Assembly: GCA_020736575.1 (NCBI GenBank) | Contig: JAGPYM010000010.1 | Span: forward strand, 248,001-312,000 | Reading direction: 5' to 3' | DNA: 64,000 bases | Origin: Thelonectria olida | Taxonomy: Eukaryota; Ascomycota; Sordariomycetes; Hypocreales; Nectriaceae | Part shown: piece by piece, positions 10,499-23,190 of the stretch | Layout: every line of letters starts with the position of its first letter | How positions within the stretch are numbered: the stretch's first letter is position 1 | Program-made: the position numbers and the translations under genes | Notes under the pieces: model-generated | Databases searched by the model: none | What the model saw: the letters and a program-made list of their open reading frames with translations, nothing else | What the model was told of the DNA's origin: nothing

Positions 10499-13400
10499 TT
10501 ATTCAACCTGGGAGGTTTCTTCGATCAGGAGCGGTGGCCTTTTAGGAATGGCCTCGCTGAAGTAGGTTGGGTGAGGCGACCAGTCCGACTCGACGAGCTG
10601 CGCAACCCAGTATAGGGGGCTGTCCCAGTTCATCTTGTCTTGGACACCGGCGTATTCGGGTGCCTGGCGCCTTTGCTCCGGGTCAACTACACACATGAGC
10701 TGGTCAGTGATGGTTCTTATCCGTTGGCGTTGAGCGATAGTTACGCACAACAACCGCTTCTGTCTATGTACTTTTGGAACATGGCTTGGTGGTGCAGCAC
10801 TTCGGGGTTCTTCCTCGTGTCCATGACCAAGTTGAACTGCTCAGGCGAGAGATCGGAGAGGGAGGATCGGAGTCGTTCCTCGTCCTTGCCGCTTCGGGGC
10901 CAGGGGTGTTTGTTGTAGTAGTTCCAGTGGGCGACGAGGTTGTTGCATCCGTGCTGCAGCTCTTGCACAAAGTCGGGGATGCTGTATCGGATCTAGAACC
11001 ACCAGACACAGTCGGGTTAGCTAAACGGCAAAAGAAATGTGGTTAGGAGTGTCGAGGACTGCATACTGATGATCCGTAGTTGTGCCTCGCGTGTCGGTAT
11101 CGATCAGCCGACGTCCATGTGGCTTCTCGCAAGATAACGAAGAGAGTCACGAAGAGAATGTACCACGACTGCGGGTTGCCCTGGAAAATGAGGATATCGA
11201 GTATGCCGATGACTCGCTTTCTGTACTTTGGTATTATCTTGGCGCAGTTTACGTTGTCAAACTGGGCGACAATCATGCGTGGCAATGCGACTTTGGGGCC
11301 CATGGGGTTGTCGTTGTCCGTGTCAGGCTTCATGCCCAGTGTCTCTGCGGCGTCGAGCCAGGAAGATCCCGTAGAGAGTCCTAGTAGTTGTTAGTCCATG
11401 ATCACACATAGAATACTGGCTACGAGTTGGAAGGGATGGCGTACGCATAGACAGCCATAAAACGAAAAGATTGCCCAAGAGGGACACCTCAGTCTCTTCC
11501 TTCATGCTGCGTTGGCTTGCCGATTTCGCCTGCGCACTCGTTAGCAGGGCAACTAACTAGAGACTGCTCTAGCTGTACCGAAAGCTTGCTATACATTTCG
11601 ATCCAAGACGCGTAAACTCTCGCAATTAGTGCCGACGATGGAACCGGGTGATCTGCAAGCAGCTGTCTGATGTGTTTCCTCAAGGCCGGAATCGCGTTTC
11701 TCTTGATATAGGCCTCAACAACATCCGCTGCAGCGTTGATGTCTTCTAAACACCAGTGCCCCAGCTCCGTTTTCTTCCGAACTATAATTCCGCCGTCGAT
11801 GACGGTCCAGTATCGAGCGCCCACGTCACCCTCTCTGGGCATGAACTTGACGACTTTCAGGTCGATGGGCTCGTCGCTGCACATCTGTAATACATGGATT
11901 AGGCGAGGCATGACGCCGGGAATGCGGTCTCCGACGTCCTTCATGGTCGGCTTAGCCCATCGTTTGGTGAGGCCGAGGCCGCCCTTGCGAAAGATCTGCA
12001 CCTCGGACAGTTTGTGTCTCATGCACGGAACGCGGTGAAGAGTCCTCTTGGACCATTTGTCGTAGTCTCTACAGCCGACGCAGCTTCCATGAGGTATCCT
12101 TGGGTCCCACACGCACTATGTAAGTTGGCTTTGTCAGCAAGTCGGTGATATAGGGAGGACGAAGCGTATATATATATACATGGGTATGGATTTACATATT
12201 TACCTTGATCTTTTGCATACGGCAACGAATACAAGCCAACAGACGCTTATTCTTCTTAACATGGCTAATATTCTCTTCGATTAAATTTATTACCGTATTT
12301 TTACTATTTTCGTTAATAGGCTGTTGTTGTTGGTGTTGTTGAGTTGGAGTTGTGTTGGATGGACCCTTTAAGGAATCGTTGCTATTACTTGGAGGACGTG
12401 GTGGAGGTGGTGGCGGGCTTTTGTCTGGCTGGTAGTGGTAAATAGTCCCTTTAGTCTTAATATTGTTAGACTCCTGTCCAATAACCCTTCCGACGTGGCA
12501 ACTTACTCTTATGTTTTGCGGATAAGTCGTTCGGTGATCGGGGTGAACAAGGTCGGGCATTTCCTCATCCTCACTCTCAATACCGCTCAGGTACTTTATG
12601 GACTCTCTATCAAAGTCTTCACAGACTTGGACGGAATCGGAAACGTCGTAAGCGTCGTAAATGGCGTAGTCGTTATAGTCATCGTACTCGTCGGGGGTTA
12701 GCCAAGCTACTTCTGAGTTGAAGAGCTGGCGATCGATCTCTGGGGGTAAAGGAAACTCGGGGACACGGCATTGACATTCATATGGAGATCCAACAATAGT
12801 GCCAAATGGCTCTGGGCCGATGGTATTGCGCTCTGCTAATGCTCCCGAGAGACTCTTGGGATCATCAGGTAGGGTGGCCCTGCGTTCAGGCTGCAATGGG
12901 TCTGGTGGAAAGCTGTCCTCATCCTCGGATATAATCGGCTCCTCTTCCGACTCAGCGTCAGTCGATTCGGGAGAGGATGGGTTCAATTCATCTGTTTCAA
13001 TCCATTCCGAATGTTCGGGCGTATGAGTTTGATGGACATCTTCACAGTCGTCAAGACTCCTTTTGGTGTTCGAGTACTCGGTCAGAGCCGTCGAGGTGAA
13101 GTTGGTTTCTGAAGACAACGTGCGTGTCGAGGATGAGGAGCCAACAGAGTCATAAGAAGGAGACAAAGGCAGAAGCGCTGGGCGAGATGTTATCAGAGCT
13201 GTCTGCTGTGTCCCAGGGGTAAACTTGGGACCCAGCCTGGCTCGGACACGATCAGCATGGTACCGGCGTTCCGGCCGCAAGAACAGGGTATCTGCCTCCG
13301 GAACGCCCTGAAGGTCGACGGTTGGCTTGAGAGTGGGCTTAACCAGCCTTGCCTTGAAGTCAACATCGGCTTGTGGCGGTCGAGGTCGGGAATATACGGA

Positions 13401-13868
13401 TTGCAGGCGCCCAACGGCTGGATTTGTTTCATCATGGTGGTTATCGCTGTTTGCAGCGTGCCCATGGCCTTGCTTCACACCATGTTCCTGAGCCAGACGT
13501 CGTGTTCCGGACGCGGGAGGGTGTTGGCGGGGATTTGTGTCACGACAGGGGTTCTCACATGCCGTCAGACGTTGGCTGGACCGGTGTGACTGCTGTTCTC
13601 TGGCATTGTCGTTGCGACGAGCGACGGGAGAAGGCGGTTGCTCTTCGTACGACGACGCAGGAGGAGCCCAAGGGGGATCATACTCGATCGCCTGGGCTTG
13701 TCCAGCATCGCGGTTGGGACTTGGGGTGGCCAAAGAGACGATGGGTGCGCCTGGCTGCACTAACACCGGTCCCTGTCCCTGTCCCTGGCTCCCCTGAGGA
13801 AGGCGAGGGGGAAGCCGGGGAAGAGGGAGTTGCTGCTGAGGATGATCAGTGGTAGGGTTTTGCTGCAA
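10499..13868 (-). CDS. Large protein with mid-chain atypical Zn2Cys6 motif
   Basis: Six exons on the minus strand: 13868-12204, 12115-11579, 11529-11445, 11380-11067, 10992-10749, 10686-10499, giving 1010 residues. The first ~540 residues are disordered (Pro/Gln/Ser-rich, then acidic, then poly-Pro and poly-Gln). The zinc-cluster-like motif follows at about residues 546-600: CIRCRMQKIKC, then C-x10-C-x2-C, then 15 residues before the sixth Cys (LHRVPC). The last gap is longer than the 6-8 of classical Zn2Cys6 regulators. Intron 1 (12203-12116, containing a TA microsatellite) cuts the motif just before its third Cys. The remaining ~400 residues are helical (IYSKLS..., LFVLWL, WYILFVTLFVILREATW, DRYRHAR). 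This arrangement is known to me from a poorly characterised family expanded in Fusarium relatives; a regulatory role is only inferred. The donor of the last intron is uncertain (10748 or 10754). Confidence 0.72.
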
Positions 13869-16800
13869 GGTGTGTTGTTGGTTCAGCCTTTGCCGGGGAC
13901 GCCGCCGGGCGGCACCGTGTGTCGGGGTCGGATTGGGTCTTCTGGCCCTGTTAGGCGCGTCTTGTTGCTTGAGAAGAAAGTTGTGTTAGTTTGTTGAGGT
14001 CAAGTGCCGAGCTGGTTCAAGGTTTGTCAAAGACCATGCCGTTCGGCATTTCTGCAAGTGTCATCTCCTCCATTCCGCGGAACGCCTCCGTCCCTTTGTG
14101 CTCTCAGCCGTCCACCCACGTGTTCATCATCCAGCTAGTTGCCAGTCTTTCACCCAAAGCCATTCCTTGATGAGTCCATGCTCGGGTTGATGTTGTTCCT
14201 CTTTAGACGTCTGCAGTCCACTGTTCAAAGGGCGGTCAACGCGTCCGTCAACGCATGTCGTCCCCCAGTATCTCCATCTAGACGCCCCTAGGGCCAACGC
14301 TACAAGTAATTACTGTACGTACATCTTAAGCCCATGCTGAAGCTAGGCACATTCTCGTATGGCATCTCAAGGAGCAAAGGGGTGGGGAGGGGTGTTGGAA
14401 GGGAAATGCTCCGCAGAAGGGGCGAAGAACGGAGCAAGGAACGGATCAATTGCAGTTGAACAGAGGACTTACGCGGATCCCTCGCCAGCTGGGCTTAGCC
14501 GCAGCCATCTTTGTGAGGCGCGGCTGTCTCGATGTCTGGGCCCCGGGTCCAGATGGGATTGTTTCGTCCAGGGGCAACGCCGCAACGCTGCAACGCTTAT
14601 TAGGAGCTCGGTCGAATGTGTCGAAGGGTTGGTCTATGATGCAGGAGAGGGCAGGGGACTAAGCCGGCGAAGAGGAGGTCAGGAAAAGAAAAGGTCATCC
14701 ATCCTTCCCCATCCTTCCTTGGAGACGTGTCCCGGCCCCAGACGCGGGCCTGCCCACCACTGACAGAGCGTGATGGCCGTGACGGGGAATGTGGCTGACT
14801 TGTCTCTCCAATTGCGAGACGCAGCGAGAGTGTTTCTGAACAGAGTGCGACCCCTGTACGGCGTCTGCGAGAGCGCCCTAGTTAACAAGGTACTGTAGGT
14901 TAGTACTTCGTATGGAGTACAGTGATTGCACAAGTCGAAAAGACGCGTTGAATGTGCATAAAAGTCAGTACATAACTCGGTACAAAATTATCCGTTACCA
15001 AGGGCGTCTTGTGGTAGTTTGGGCTATGGTCCCCAATATGGGCCACTGACTCAGGGCTTTCAAGCCCTTCAATGTCTCGCCTGGTATCTTTCCAGCCGCA
15101 TCAAAGTGCAAAATGCTACAGTTTCTATACCACATGAAGATAGTGGAATCTCAATCGTGGATACAATGAAAGTGTGGATATGGCTGCATGGGGGTGCAAA
15201 TCCGCAGCCCGTCGACAAGGATTGTGGATGAATAGTCCCATAACAGGCGTCCAATCACAGGCTCGCTACAGATCCATCGATTGTTTGCCATTGATCTCAC
15301 CGGTCGTCGAGTCCCACCCATCAGTGGCACTGCTGATGAGGCCAGAAGCTGCCGTGGAGCTCCAATATGCTCCATATCGCTTCAATGCCATGTTCCCAGG
15401 CGGTGGAGACGATGGGACATGATTATGAAAAGAAAGTGAGGGATTGAACCGTGGGATTAACATCACAAAGAATTGCAATGTAAAAGACCCCTCGGTTCGC
15501 CTAAGGGCGCATAATATCGATTGTGGTGGAGGGGGCCGGCCGTGTAAGTTACCTGTAAGGCGTTTGAAAATCAGGTACTTCCGCGAACCACGCCAACTCC
15601 TCTCGTCATTGTGAGTCAATTTCGTTCGGAAGGATGGAGCAGCTGAAAAGGATGGTTGGGGGTGTGAAGCTACAAATGAACTGGTAGAGAACAGAGAGTG
15701 TCGAGTAGGACACGGCACAGTAATGAGGCCCAGGGGGGTACGGCTGTATCATGTATGGCGCATGTCGCATGTGTGGATGCCAGCCTCATTCAAGGGGTCC
15801 AGGACAGCCTGCATTTGACCACTCTGTAGGCATTTAGCAATTGTTGCATCAAACCAAGGGCGTCGGTCCAATCATTGCCTGCGAGTCTCAGTGGCTTCTG
15901 GCCGTTATCTCTGCTTTACATGAATCCGAGCTAACAACAACCAAGCCGGTACACCCGTCTATTGATCTAGGAGCTAATTCTAGTAAGCCCGTTAGCCTCA
16001 TCAACAAGAATGGGTGTCCAGCGTTTAACTTCGACGTAGGAGTGAGTAGATGAACGAACCATCCGTAGCCTAGGCTCGAAGGAGTTCAAAGGTGGCCGCT
16101 GTGGGGGAATCGGGGCTGGCCTGACAGACTGCTGCCTTGCACCTGTTAACAGTCGCTCTGCTCACATCCCTAGCCTCGTCGAGTCCCAAATAGTCAGGAA
16201 CCCGTTCTCCGTCTAAGTTTCAGCGAAAGCAATATCCAAACCCCTTTCCCTAACGTGCCATACACATGTTTACGTAGTCTTTTAAACTTACGGAATGAAC
16301 ACTGGACTTATTTTCAACTCTTAATATAATAGAACTGCTCATCTAACTTGTAAAAATGCTACCATTGTGGATCTGCATCCTCCATCACCATCTTCTTCCT
16401 CCCACCACGCCAAGGGTCCTTCTTCCAGACGCTTCTGCAGCAACGCCCTCCATTGAGCAAACATGAGCCTGCGAGCTTCGTCAGTGGGATCCAACTAGCC
16501 ATTGACTGTCGTCCCTCATCCACGACCCCCAATCCTGACGACACCGGCCCCATATCCCAAGACCAACGACGACATCTCAGAGGCTGCACATTCTTGACCG
16601 AGAGCCCTACTTCGCAAGTTGCATCGTTGAGTGCATATATTGAATCACACGATCATCACGAGGGCATCTGAAGAGGCTAAGAGCAAACAGAGAGCCATCT
16701 TTCAGCCCAACCTTGTCGCATATCGCGGAACCTGTGAACTGATGCGTGAACATCCAGCCCTGTTGGGTCCGATCAAGACCGAGGAGGGCAAGAAGTTCGA

Positions 16801-16991
16801 GGAATTGTAGAGAAGTTGAAGCATTCTGCTCAACTATAAAAAGGAGCATCTTACTCAAGTTTTGGGGGAAGATATCTAGTAACACGATCATCATTTGCAA
16901 CCTCTCCTGCCCTCTTTGATCCAAATCTTTGCCATCAGCTTCGCAGCTACCCCTATCTTAACTTGTGTTGATTCTTCGTACAAGTGACAAC
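13869..16991. other. Intergenic, 3.1 kb, divergent promoters
   Basis: Separates the zinc-cluster-like gene from the dioxygenase; they point apart. Several open frames on both strands (for example minus 15718-15266) show no recognisable family and I do not call them. A TATA box for the dioxygenase is listed separately. Confidence 0.6.
16835..16842 (+). promoter_or_regulatory. TATA box for the TauD-like gene
   Basis: TATAAAAA lies about 150 bases ahead of the chosen ATG, preceded by ordinary sequence and followed by a C/T-rich leader. The position suits a leader of roughly 110-120 nt. Confidence 0.5.
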
Positions 16992-18459
16992 ATGTCTTCC
17001 ACCACTGCCACGGGCCTTGACTCTTCCATGGGCCTCGTTTCTGAGTTTAAGCTCAAGCCAGGCCAGGAGGACCTTGCCCAAGCCGCTTTGACCGGACCCC
17101 TCGTCTGGTCAGGGGCTGACTTCAAGGACGTCCAGTCTTACGCTCTCCAACTAGAGGAGAATGACATCCTTGAGGTTGAAAACGCTCTCAACGAGTTTAA
17201 GAGTCAGGATCTAATGCCTAAGCCTGATTTCCGTGCTGGTGGCTGACAGACGCAGAGCTTGGACTGGAGCTCGACCAGGTTTCCCAGACCAACTTCCCCC
17301 TTCCGGGACTCTCTCGCCGTCTTCGAGCCAGTTCTGAGGCTCTCCACCTCGGCCGAGGCTTCGTTCTCGCTCGTGGACTTGAAATGTCCCGTTATTCCAA
17401 CGAAGATAGTGTGACCATCTTCCTGGGCATTGCGAGCCACATCGCCGAGAAAAGGGGCTACCAGGATCGCAAGGGCAAAATGCTCTGTAAGTTTGACTCC
17501 TTACACTCACTCTGACCTCCCACTTCCGGTTCTCTCTCTTTGCTTCTCTCATGATGGTGTGGTCTAATACATCTAGCGCATGTTGTCGAGGCCAAGAACT
17601 GGAACATCCCCGCCAGTCGCCGCCATGGCATCCACACCAGCGAGGCATTAGTAAGTTCACCCCGAGCCCTACTAACAACCCTTTGACTTGACTGAACTTG
17701 TCTGCAGCCGCTCCACTCCGACATGGGCTGCGACATCCTGTCCCTCCAGGTCCGAGACAGTGCTGACAAGGGGGGTTACACATATCTGAGCTCGGCTTGG
17801 TCGGTCTTCAACGATCTCCTGAACAGGGAACCCGACGTTATCAAGACTCTCCTGACTCCGAACTGGCCCGTGCAAATGTAAGAAACTCCCGTGTGTAAAC
17901 ACGAGCGATCAATCCATCTCGAAGACATTCCTAACATGTTTGTATCGCATGCAGCTCTAGCAAGAAGGCCTCTCATTACCTTGCCTCGGTCTTCTCGTTC
18001 CACGATGGCAAGCTCCTCGCCAGCCTCGACCCCCACCGTCTTGGGCCTCACCCTAGCATGGCTGGTTCAACCATTCCCTCCCTGACTGACTCTCAGCGCC
18101 ATGCTCTTCAGGCCGTGTCCGAGTCTGCGGCCCGTTCCGAGCTGCAGCTCAACCTGAAGAAGGGGGACATCCTCTTCTTCAACAACTTAGCCCTTCTCCA
18201 TAGGCGAGACGCTTACCTGGACGGCGAGAACTCGTCTCGACACATGGTCCGGCTCTGGCTCCGCAGCCAGAGACTTGGATGGGCCATTCCTGACTCCCTG
18301 CTCCCTCCATGGCAGGCCGCTTATGGCGAGAACAAGGAGGTCAAGGCCAGAACCTACCCCCTTATTCCTGCTGCCAAGTACCCGAACCGCCGCTACACCA
18401 GCGGCTCGGCGGCATTTGTCATTGAGGATGAGTCTGAGTCTGATTACGAGTCTGCATAG
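16992..18459 (+). CDS. TauD/TfdA-like Fe(II)/2-oxoglutarate-dependent dioxygenase
   Basis: Five exons: 16992-17202, 17256-17486, 17577-17650, 17708-17877, 17955-18459, 396 residues. Enzymes of this family couple oxidative decarboxylation of 2-oxoglutarate to hydroxylation of a small substrate; many fungal members sit in catabolic or secondary-metabolite loci. The iron-binding HxD is visible as HSD at 175-177 (PLHSDMGCD), and the distal His is likely H325 in SSRHMVRLWLRSQR, whose following Arg residues fit the 2-oxoglutarate-binding position. GRGFVLARGL and FLGIASHIAEKRG are family-typical. The first intron is inferred from the frame change near 17203: it has donor GTCAGG, a CTGAC branch and CAG acceptor, and restores ALNEFKKLGLELDQVS. 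The substrate cannot be read from sequence. No biosynthetic core gene is adjacent. Confidence 0.88.
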
Positions 18460-20792
18460 GCTTCTTTTGGTGGGGGAATGTTGCTATCTGCCCGTTCCTT
18501 GATTTACCACCCTCTTTACTAGCTCTGAACCCCTTTTACGAGATCGTTGTCTGTCTTTTACGCCCAATCCCAAGGCGGATGTTGTATTCAAGCCTTTTTA
18601 TGATCACTAAACATCGTGTATCACTACTTTCGTTTACAATAGCTAGTTCAAGAATGACAAGGAGATACTATCTCACCCAAAGCCCCGTCATCCGTACATG
18701 GTCAGACTCTGTGCTGGCTCGGCAGTGACCCTACGATTCTCGTATTACCTAAAAGTAACACAAACCAGTAGCCAAGTACCAGGAATGCCCTCAGTGTCTC
18801 TGTTCGTAGACTGTTCCTGTTCATGGGCTGGGATTGCCATTGAGGCTACCCTGTCTCACCCAAGAAGCAACCTCTTCAGTCCTCATGCAGCTTATTGCCT
18901 GCAGCCTGTTATCTCCTGCGGGACAGCGAGGGGCTACAAGTGAACGTCTGGGGGAAAGTCACCGCCTCCAATACATAATTAGGGCTTGCACTAAAACATC
19001 GGCCTCCTCGTTATCCGGTCCACGCGGCGCGTTCCTATTGTCATGAATGGGCGAGAGGGCGGTTACATGGATGATGTTTGCTACTGTACGTGCATTACAT
19101 CAACACGTCACCACATTGTCCGATGGGCCTCCCCATTGCTTCAAGATACGAACAAGTGGCGTCAGGGCCACAGCCGGCCAGCGTGTGCCGAGCCTAGCAC
19201 GTATTTGCGGGATGAGGCTGCGAATGGCTGGCTGAGCTTTACTTTGCCTCACCTCGTCAGTCAAATGTGTGGCAGCATCCAAGTTGTTCATGTCCGCACA
19301 CAACCACATTAAAAACGTCTCACTCAATGTGATTCAAGCCTAATGGCAGTTGAGTTCAGAGAGATCTCCGCGAGACTTGTTCGAGTCTAGTCATAAAGCC
19401 ACCCCTCGTTCCCTCTCAGGCCCGTCCTGGGAGAGCACAGTGGCATCGCTCCACTGTCGCCAGCTTGACGTCCGTGGTTCCAGGAACTCGCGCCATACAA
19501 TGGAGTCTGAGAGAAGAGACAAGATGCAGATGAGCCAATGTGGAAATCACCGAAGGGGGAAGAGGGTGCATGTGCTGCTGGGAGGCGCCACTGTCGAGTA
19601 TCGTCAACTTGTACCTACACTACTTGAACCAAGGGCGAGAGGGAGTGTCTTTAATGAGCACTCTTTAGTGAATCAGAGATCCTGTACCAGTGATGAGCTT
19701 CAAAGGATTTGCGTAAGTGCCTTGGCCCCCGGTTACTCGGATCTCATCCGCCCAACCCTTTGGCGGGCGAGAGTCGAGCACGCTCCCCTGGCTTCACACC
19801 CTCTTCTCCCCGAGGCCCGCCACAGAAATGTGAGTTTTTTAGACGACAAGACGCTCATTTCAGCCCTTTTGGCTCGGCCCCGAGCCCACCGACATGCAGG
19901 AAAATGTCTGCAGAGACGAAGATCATGTCGAAACCCGGTACGGGAACCTCATCGAAGCCCGCCGGCCCGAGCCTCCCTTGCTGCAAGTTTATGCCCATGC
20001 AAAGTATAAGCAAGTATCGATAGTTGTTGCAGGTGCAAGTTCATTGTGGTGCGGTTACGTGTCAGTAAGATGGGGATGTTGTCATGTTTGTCGTGTGTTG
20101 TGTGTTAAGGGGGGTGTGAGGGAGCAAGTGCAAGTGGGACGAAAGGGAGAATAAGCCGGCTCCCTGAACTAGATCTGCCTTGTCATTTTGTGCGTTTACG
20201 TCTGTCTGTTGGTTCTTAGTGTTCATGGCTAGTTTTCAAGTCAGCCAGGGCACGTCAAGGTCAAGACATCAGTCGGAGACCCACGTTGCTGAACACGCTT
20301 GGGCTTAGTATAATGACTTGAGACTCTAGAGTCGGTCAAACGTGATGAGGATTGACTCGATGCTGACTAGACCGCTCTCTGAGTGGCTCTACAACGGCTG
20401 ACAGCTTTGAGTGTCTTGCATAAGCCCAGAGCAACACTAGGTCTGCCGCCGGAGTACTGATAAGTTCCCGGTTCTGTCGTCATCTTGAGATTCACTTGCT
20501 TCAAGCCATTGCCAGGGTGGTCTTGTGATGATAGAAGCCGAATACGTGGGCTTGAGGGTGTGGCAAGAGGGAGAGACGACCTGTTCGGAGCGCCCCTAGC
20601 GTCTCCTTCTTCCATATCCCTTCTCCATCGAGGGTCACGGTACGTAAAGGAGGGAGTCTCGACTCAGTCACTCAAGTGGAAATTGGCACACTCCCTTTAT
20701 TCTGGCACAGGCAACTAATTCCACCAACATCCGCATATTATTAAGCTTGTCCAGTATCTCTCTCCGTCTGCTCACTCAGTCGCCAAAGGTAA
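18460..20792. other. Convergent intergenic region, 2.3 kb
   Basis: Lies between the 3' ends of the dioxygenase and the surface-protein gene. Numerous medium open frames occur on the plus strand (for example 19350-20009) without domain, splice logic or coding-like composition. I see no repeat or RNA gene. Confidence 0.55.
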
Positions 20793-21918
20793 TTACGCCA
20801 ACACAGCCATCAGTCCAACGAGGGCGCCAAGCCCAACACCTGCATTCACTGCTGCCACTGCTGCCCCGGCGGTCGAGGTGGACGCGTTGTCGATGGTGGT
20901 CAGGGGCGTCGAGATAGTCGTCACTGCTGTCGAGATAGTCGTCCTCCCGGTTAGAGATTCTGTTGTCTCCGGAACAGGAGTGACTTCAACAATCGAGGAC
21001 TCTGGGGAATCAGATGCCTCGACACCAAGCGTGGTCGCAGTGGTGCAGCCGACGTGTACACTCACTATTGTCGCAGTTGTTGTTCGAGTAGCTGGCACCA
21101 CCTTGCCTCCGGTCGATGTCGAATAGGTCTCCACAACTACAGTGGTTATCGTCACTGCTCTTGTGGTAACCAGAGTAGTTGTTACTGGCGCCGAAGTCCA
21201 CAGTGTCTCGACAAAGGTCTTGGTCACCGTCACGTCAGTCGAACATGGCTCCGAAGTCGATACGATGCTCGAACCTTCCTCGACATGGCTTGTCGGAGAC
21301 GACGAGGAGGCTGTGATCGTTACAGATGAAACGAAGGAAGACGCCACAGGCGACGTAGCGAGCGAACTTGGTTCCCAGGTAGACAATACAACCGACTCGG
21401 ACGAGCCAAGAGAAGAGCCTGTTGTCGAAGCGGAAGACGAACCCGCCACTGAAATCGGAATCGAGGGTGAGAAATGCCACGATGTAGCCTCCTCGGAGTA
21501 GCCACTTGTAGTATCGTATATTGTAAGGCAGGATACGGTAACGTGTGGAGCTGCGGGAGGAACTGAGTCAACTGACGATGACCAGGACCCCGAATCACTA
21601 GTTGGCCTTGGGCCAAGTTAGGAGGTTTGTCTAAGAACAAGACATGTTGAATTCTTACTTGATAGCAGTAGACAGAGTTAGGACTACACATTTCTGCGTG
21701 CAAACAGTTGTCTGGGGAACCACAGGAGAAGAAGGTGAAGGGGCCTCTGCGGGCTGCGTAATCGTACTCGTCGACACCCAGTCAACCGTCACTGTTGTCT
21801 TTTCCGTAGTAACAAGGATAGATTTGCAGCTCGAAGAAGATGGTGTCGTGGGAGTTGACCACACTGCGGCGTGAGAACTCCCCACTACAAGGAAGAGAAC
21901 AAGAGATGCGAACTTCAT
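20793..21918 (-). CDS. Ser/Thr-rich GPI-anchored cell-surface protein
   Basis: Two exons, 21918-21659 and 21597-20793 (61-nt intron with GTAAGA donor), 354 residues. It begins with a clear signal peptide (MKFASLVLFLVVGSSHA). I preferred this ATG over one eight codons upstream, which would put polar residues in front of it. The mature chain is a Ser/Thr/Val-rich stalk with paired Cys residues (CTQKC, VTVSCLTIYD) and many potential O-glycosylation sites, and ends in a small-residue site plus hydrophobic tail (STSTAGAAVAAVNAGVG, then LGALVGLMAVLA), the layout of a GPI-anchoring signal. Expected at the plasma membrane or covalently in the wall. No catalytic domain is seen; this kind of protein diverges fast, so no closer name is justified. 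Confidence 0.78.
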
Positions 21919-22213
21919 GACGTTTACGAACCCACGGATCAAATAGGGTTTCTGCTGGCATCCGGTGGATATTTGCCATCTATCCTCAGGGCCGGCATTT
22001 CGCCTCTATATTACCATGAAAATCCCTCGCTAATCGGGCCTGTCAATCTTTGTACAACCTGAACCGTTTGTGTATGCTTCCTTTTGACGTCGAACATCGA
22101 ATGTTTGTTCTTCGTTTTCAGGGGTAGCGGCACCAGGTCACAACGATCGAGTCGCAGCACGTATAGTATGCTTAACCTTTGACAGGAGACCTAGCCGGCG
22201 TTTCTACTTTTCA

Positions 22214-23190
22214 TCAAGAGGATGATTCAGGAGCACAACAGGCAACAAACGGCTGGTGGCATTGTGGTTGTGGATCTGTCACACCAACAAGCCTGTTCTC
22301 GGGGAATCGGCACTTGAATATCTGTCTATTCGACAAAGGAGAGAGCTGTTGGAAGAGAGTCGAGAATCGAGAAGGAAGGGAATGCTCGGCTGGCATTTTC
22401 GGCCGGTACGACGAGGAAATTCGGCGCGAATTTTCGGATTGTGTGGGCGTAGGACGAAGCGAAACCGTTACTGACCGCCGCGAGCCATCGAGAGCGGTAT
22501 GGCCGAGAGAGGTAGTCGAGGAGGAGCTAGATTGCGTGGTACCGAGTCTTCGAACGTATTGTTTCCTATTCTTACGTAGTGAGAGCATCGAAGCAGAAGG
22601 AATCGGGAAGGGAGGACGACGACGAGCAGTTACGCCGCCTCCTGAACGAAACGGCTCTGAGAACACCCGCGTAGCTATGCCACCAGGAGGAACTTCGGTG
22701 ACACTTCAGCCCCCGGGCGAACTCTGTCGGTCGATCCCTGAAGTTGCGCTGTGTTGACATAGGACAGTTATGCAAGGGATATCAACCGAAAGACCTGCTC
22801 ACGAGGGGTCGGGGCCGGGAGTTGGGGGGAGACAACAGCGCTAGGGCAACGAGTCTTACCCGCCAATTTCCTCGAGCCTGCAGGGCCCACGGGCGCATGT
22901 TCCGTATACGAAAGGCTCTTTGTTCGATAGACCTTTGTAGCCTTTGTGTTCTGAGAGACGAGGATTTCACGGGTAATTTTTCCATTTTCAGCTTTCGAGT
23001 TTGTAGCCGTTAGAATCTCAATCATTGCGACACCCAAGACCGGCTCTGCGATCTGAGATTTTTGTTCCCGAAACAGTCTGAATCTTTGTCTCATTCTGAA
23101 TCTCGAGTCTTGCACAGGCGTGGCCGGCAATGTCAGGGAATTCCATGATAGGGTGGCACTCAGGAATGCCTTGGTCCGAACCACGCCCAT
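22214..23190 (-). CDS. Candidate hypothetical protein (two exons), basic and Ser/Arg-rich
   Basis: Exons 23190-22860 and 22656-22214 join in frame through a 203-nt intron with a good donor (GTAAGA) and acceptor (TTCTCAG), giving 257 residues. The N-terminal half contains MRQRFRLFREQKSQ and IEILTATNSKAENGKITREILVSQNTKA; the C-terminal half is Ser/Arg-rich (SSSSSTTS, SRRSVTVSLRPTPTQSENSRR). I recognise no family. The plus strand also has a long frame over the second exon, so coding is uncertain. The support is the splice pair plus protein-like text in exon 1 only. Confidence 0.33.

Noticed and set aside
19350..20009. 219-codon plus-strand frame between dioxygenase and surface-protein genes
   Set aside because: Arg/His-rich text without family likeness; convergent gap where chance frames are common.
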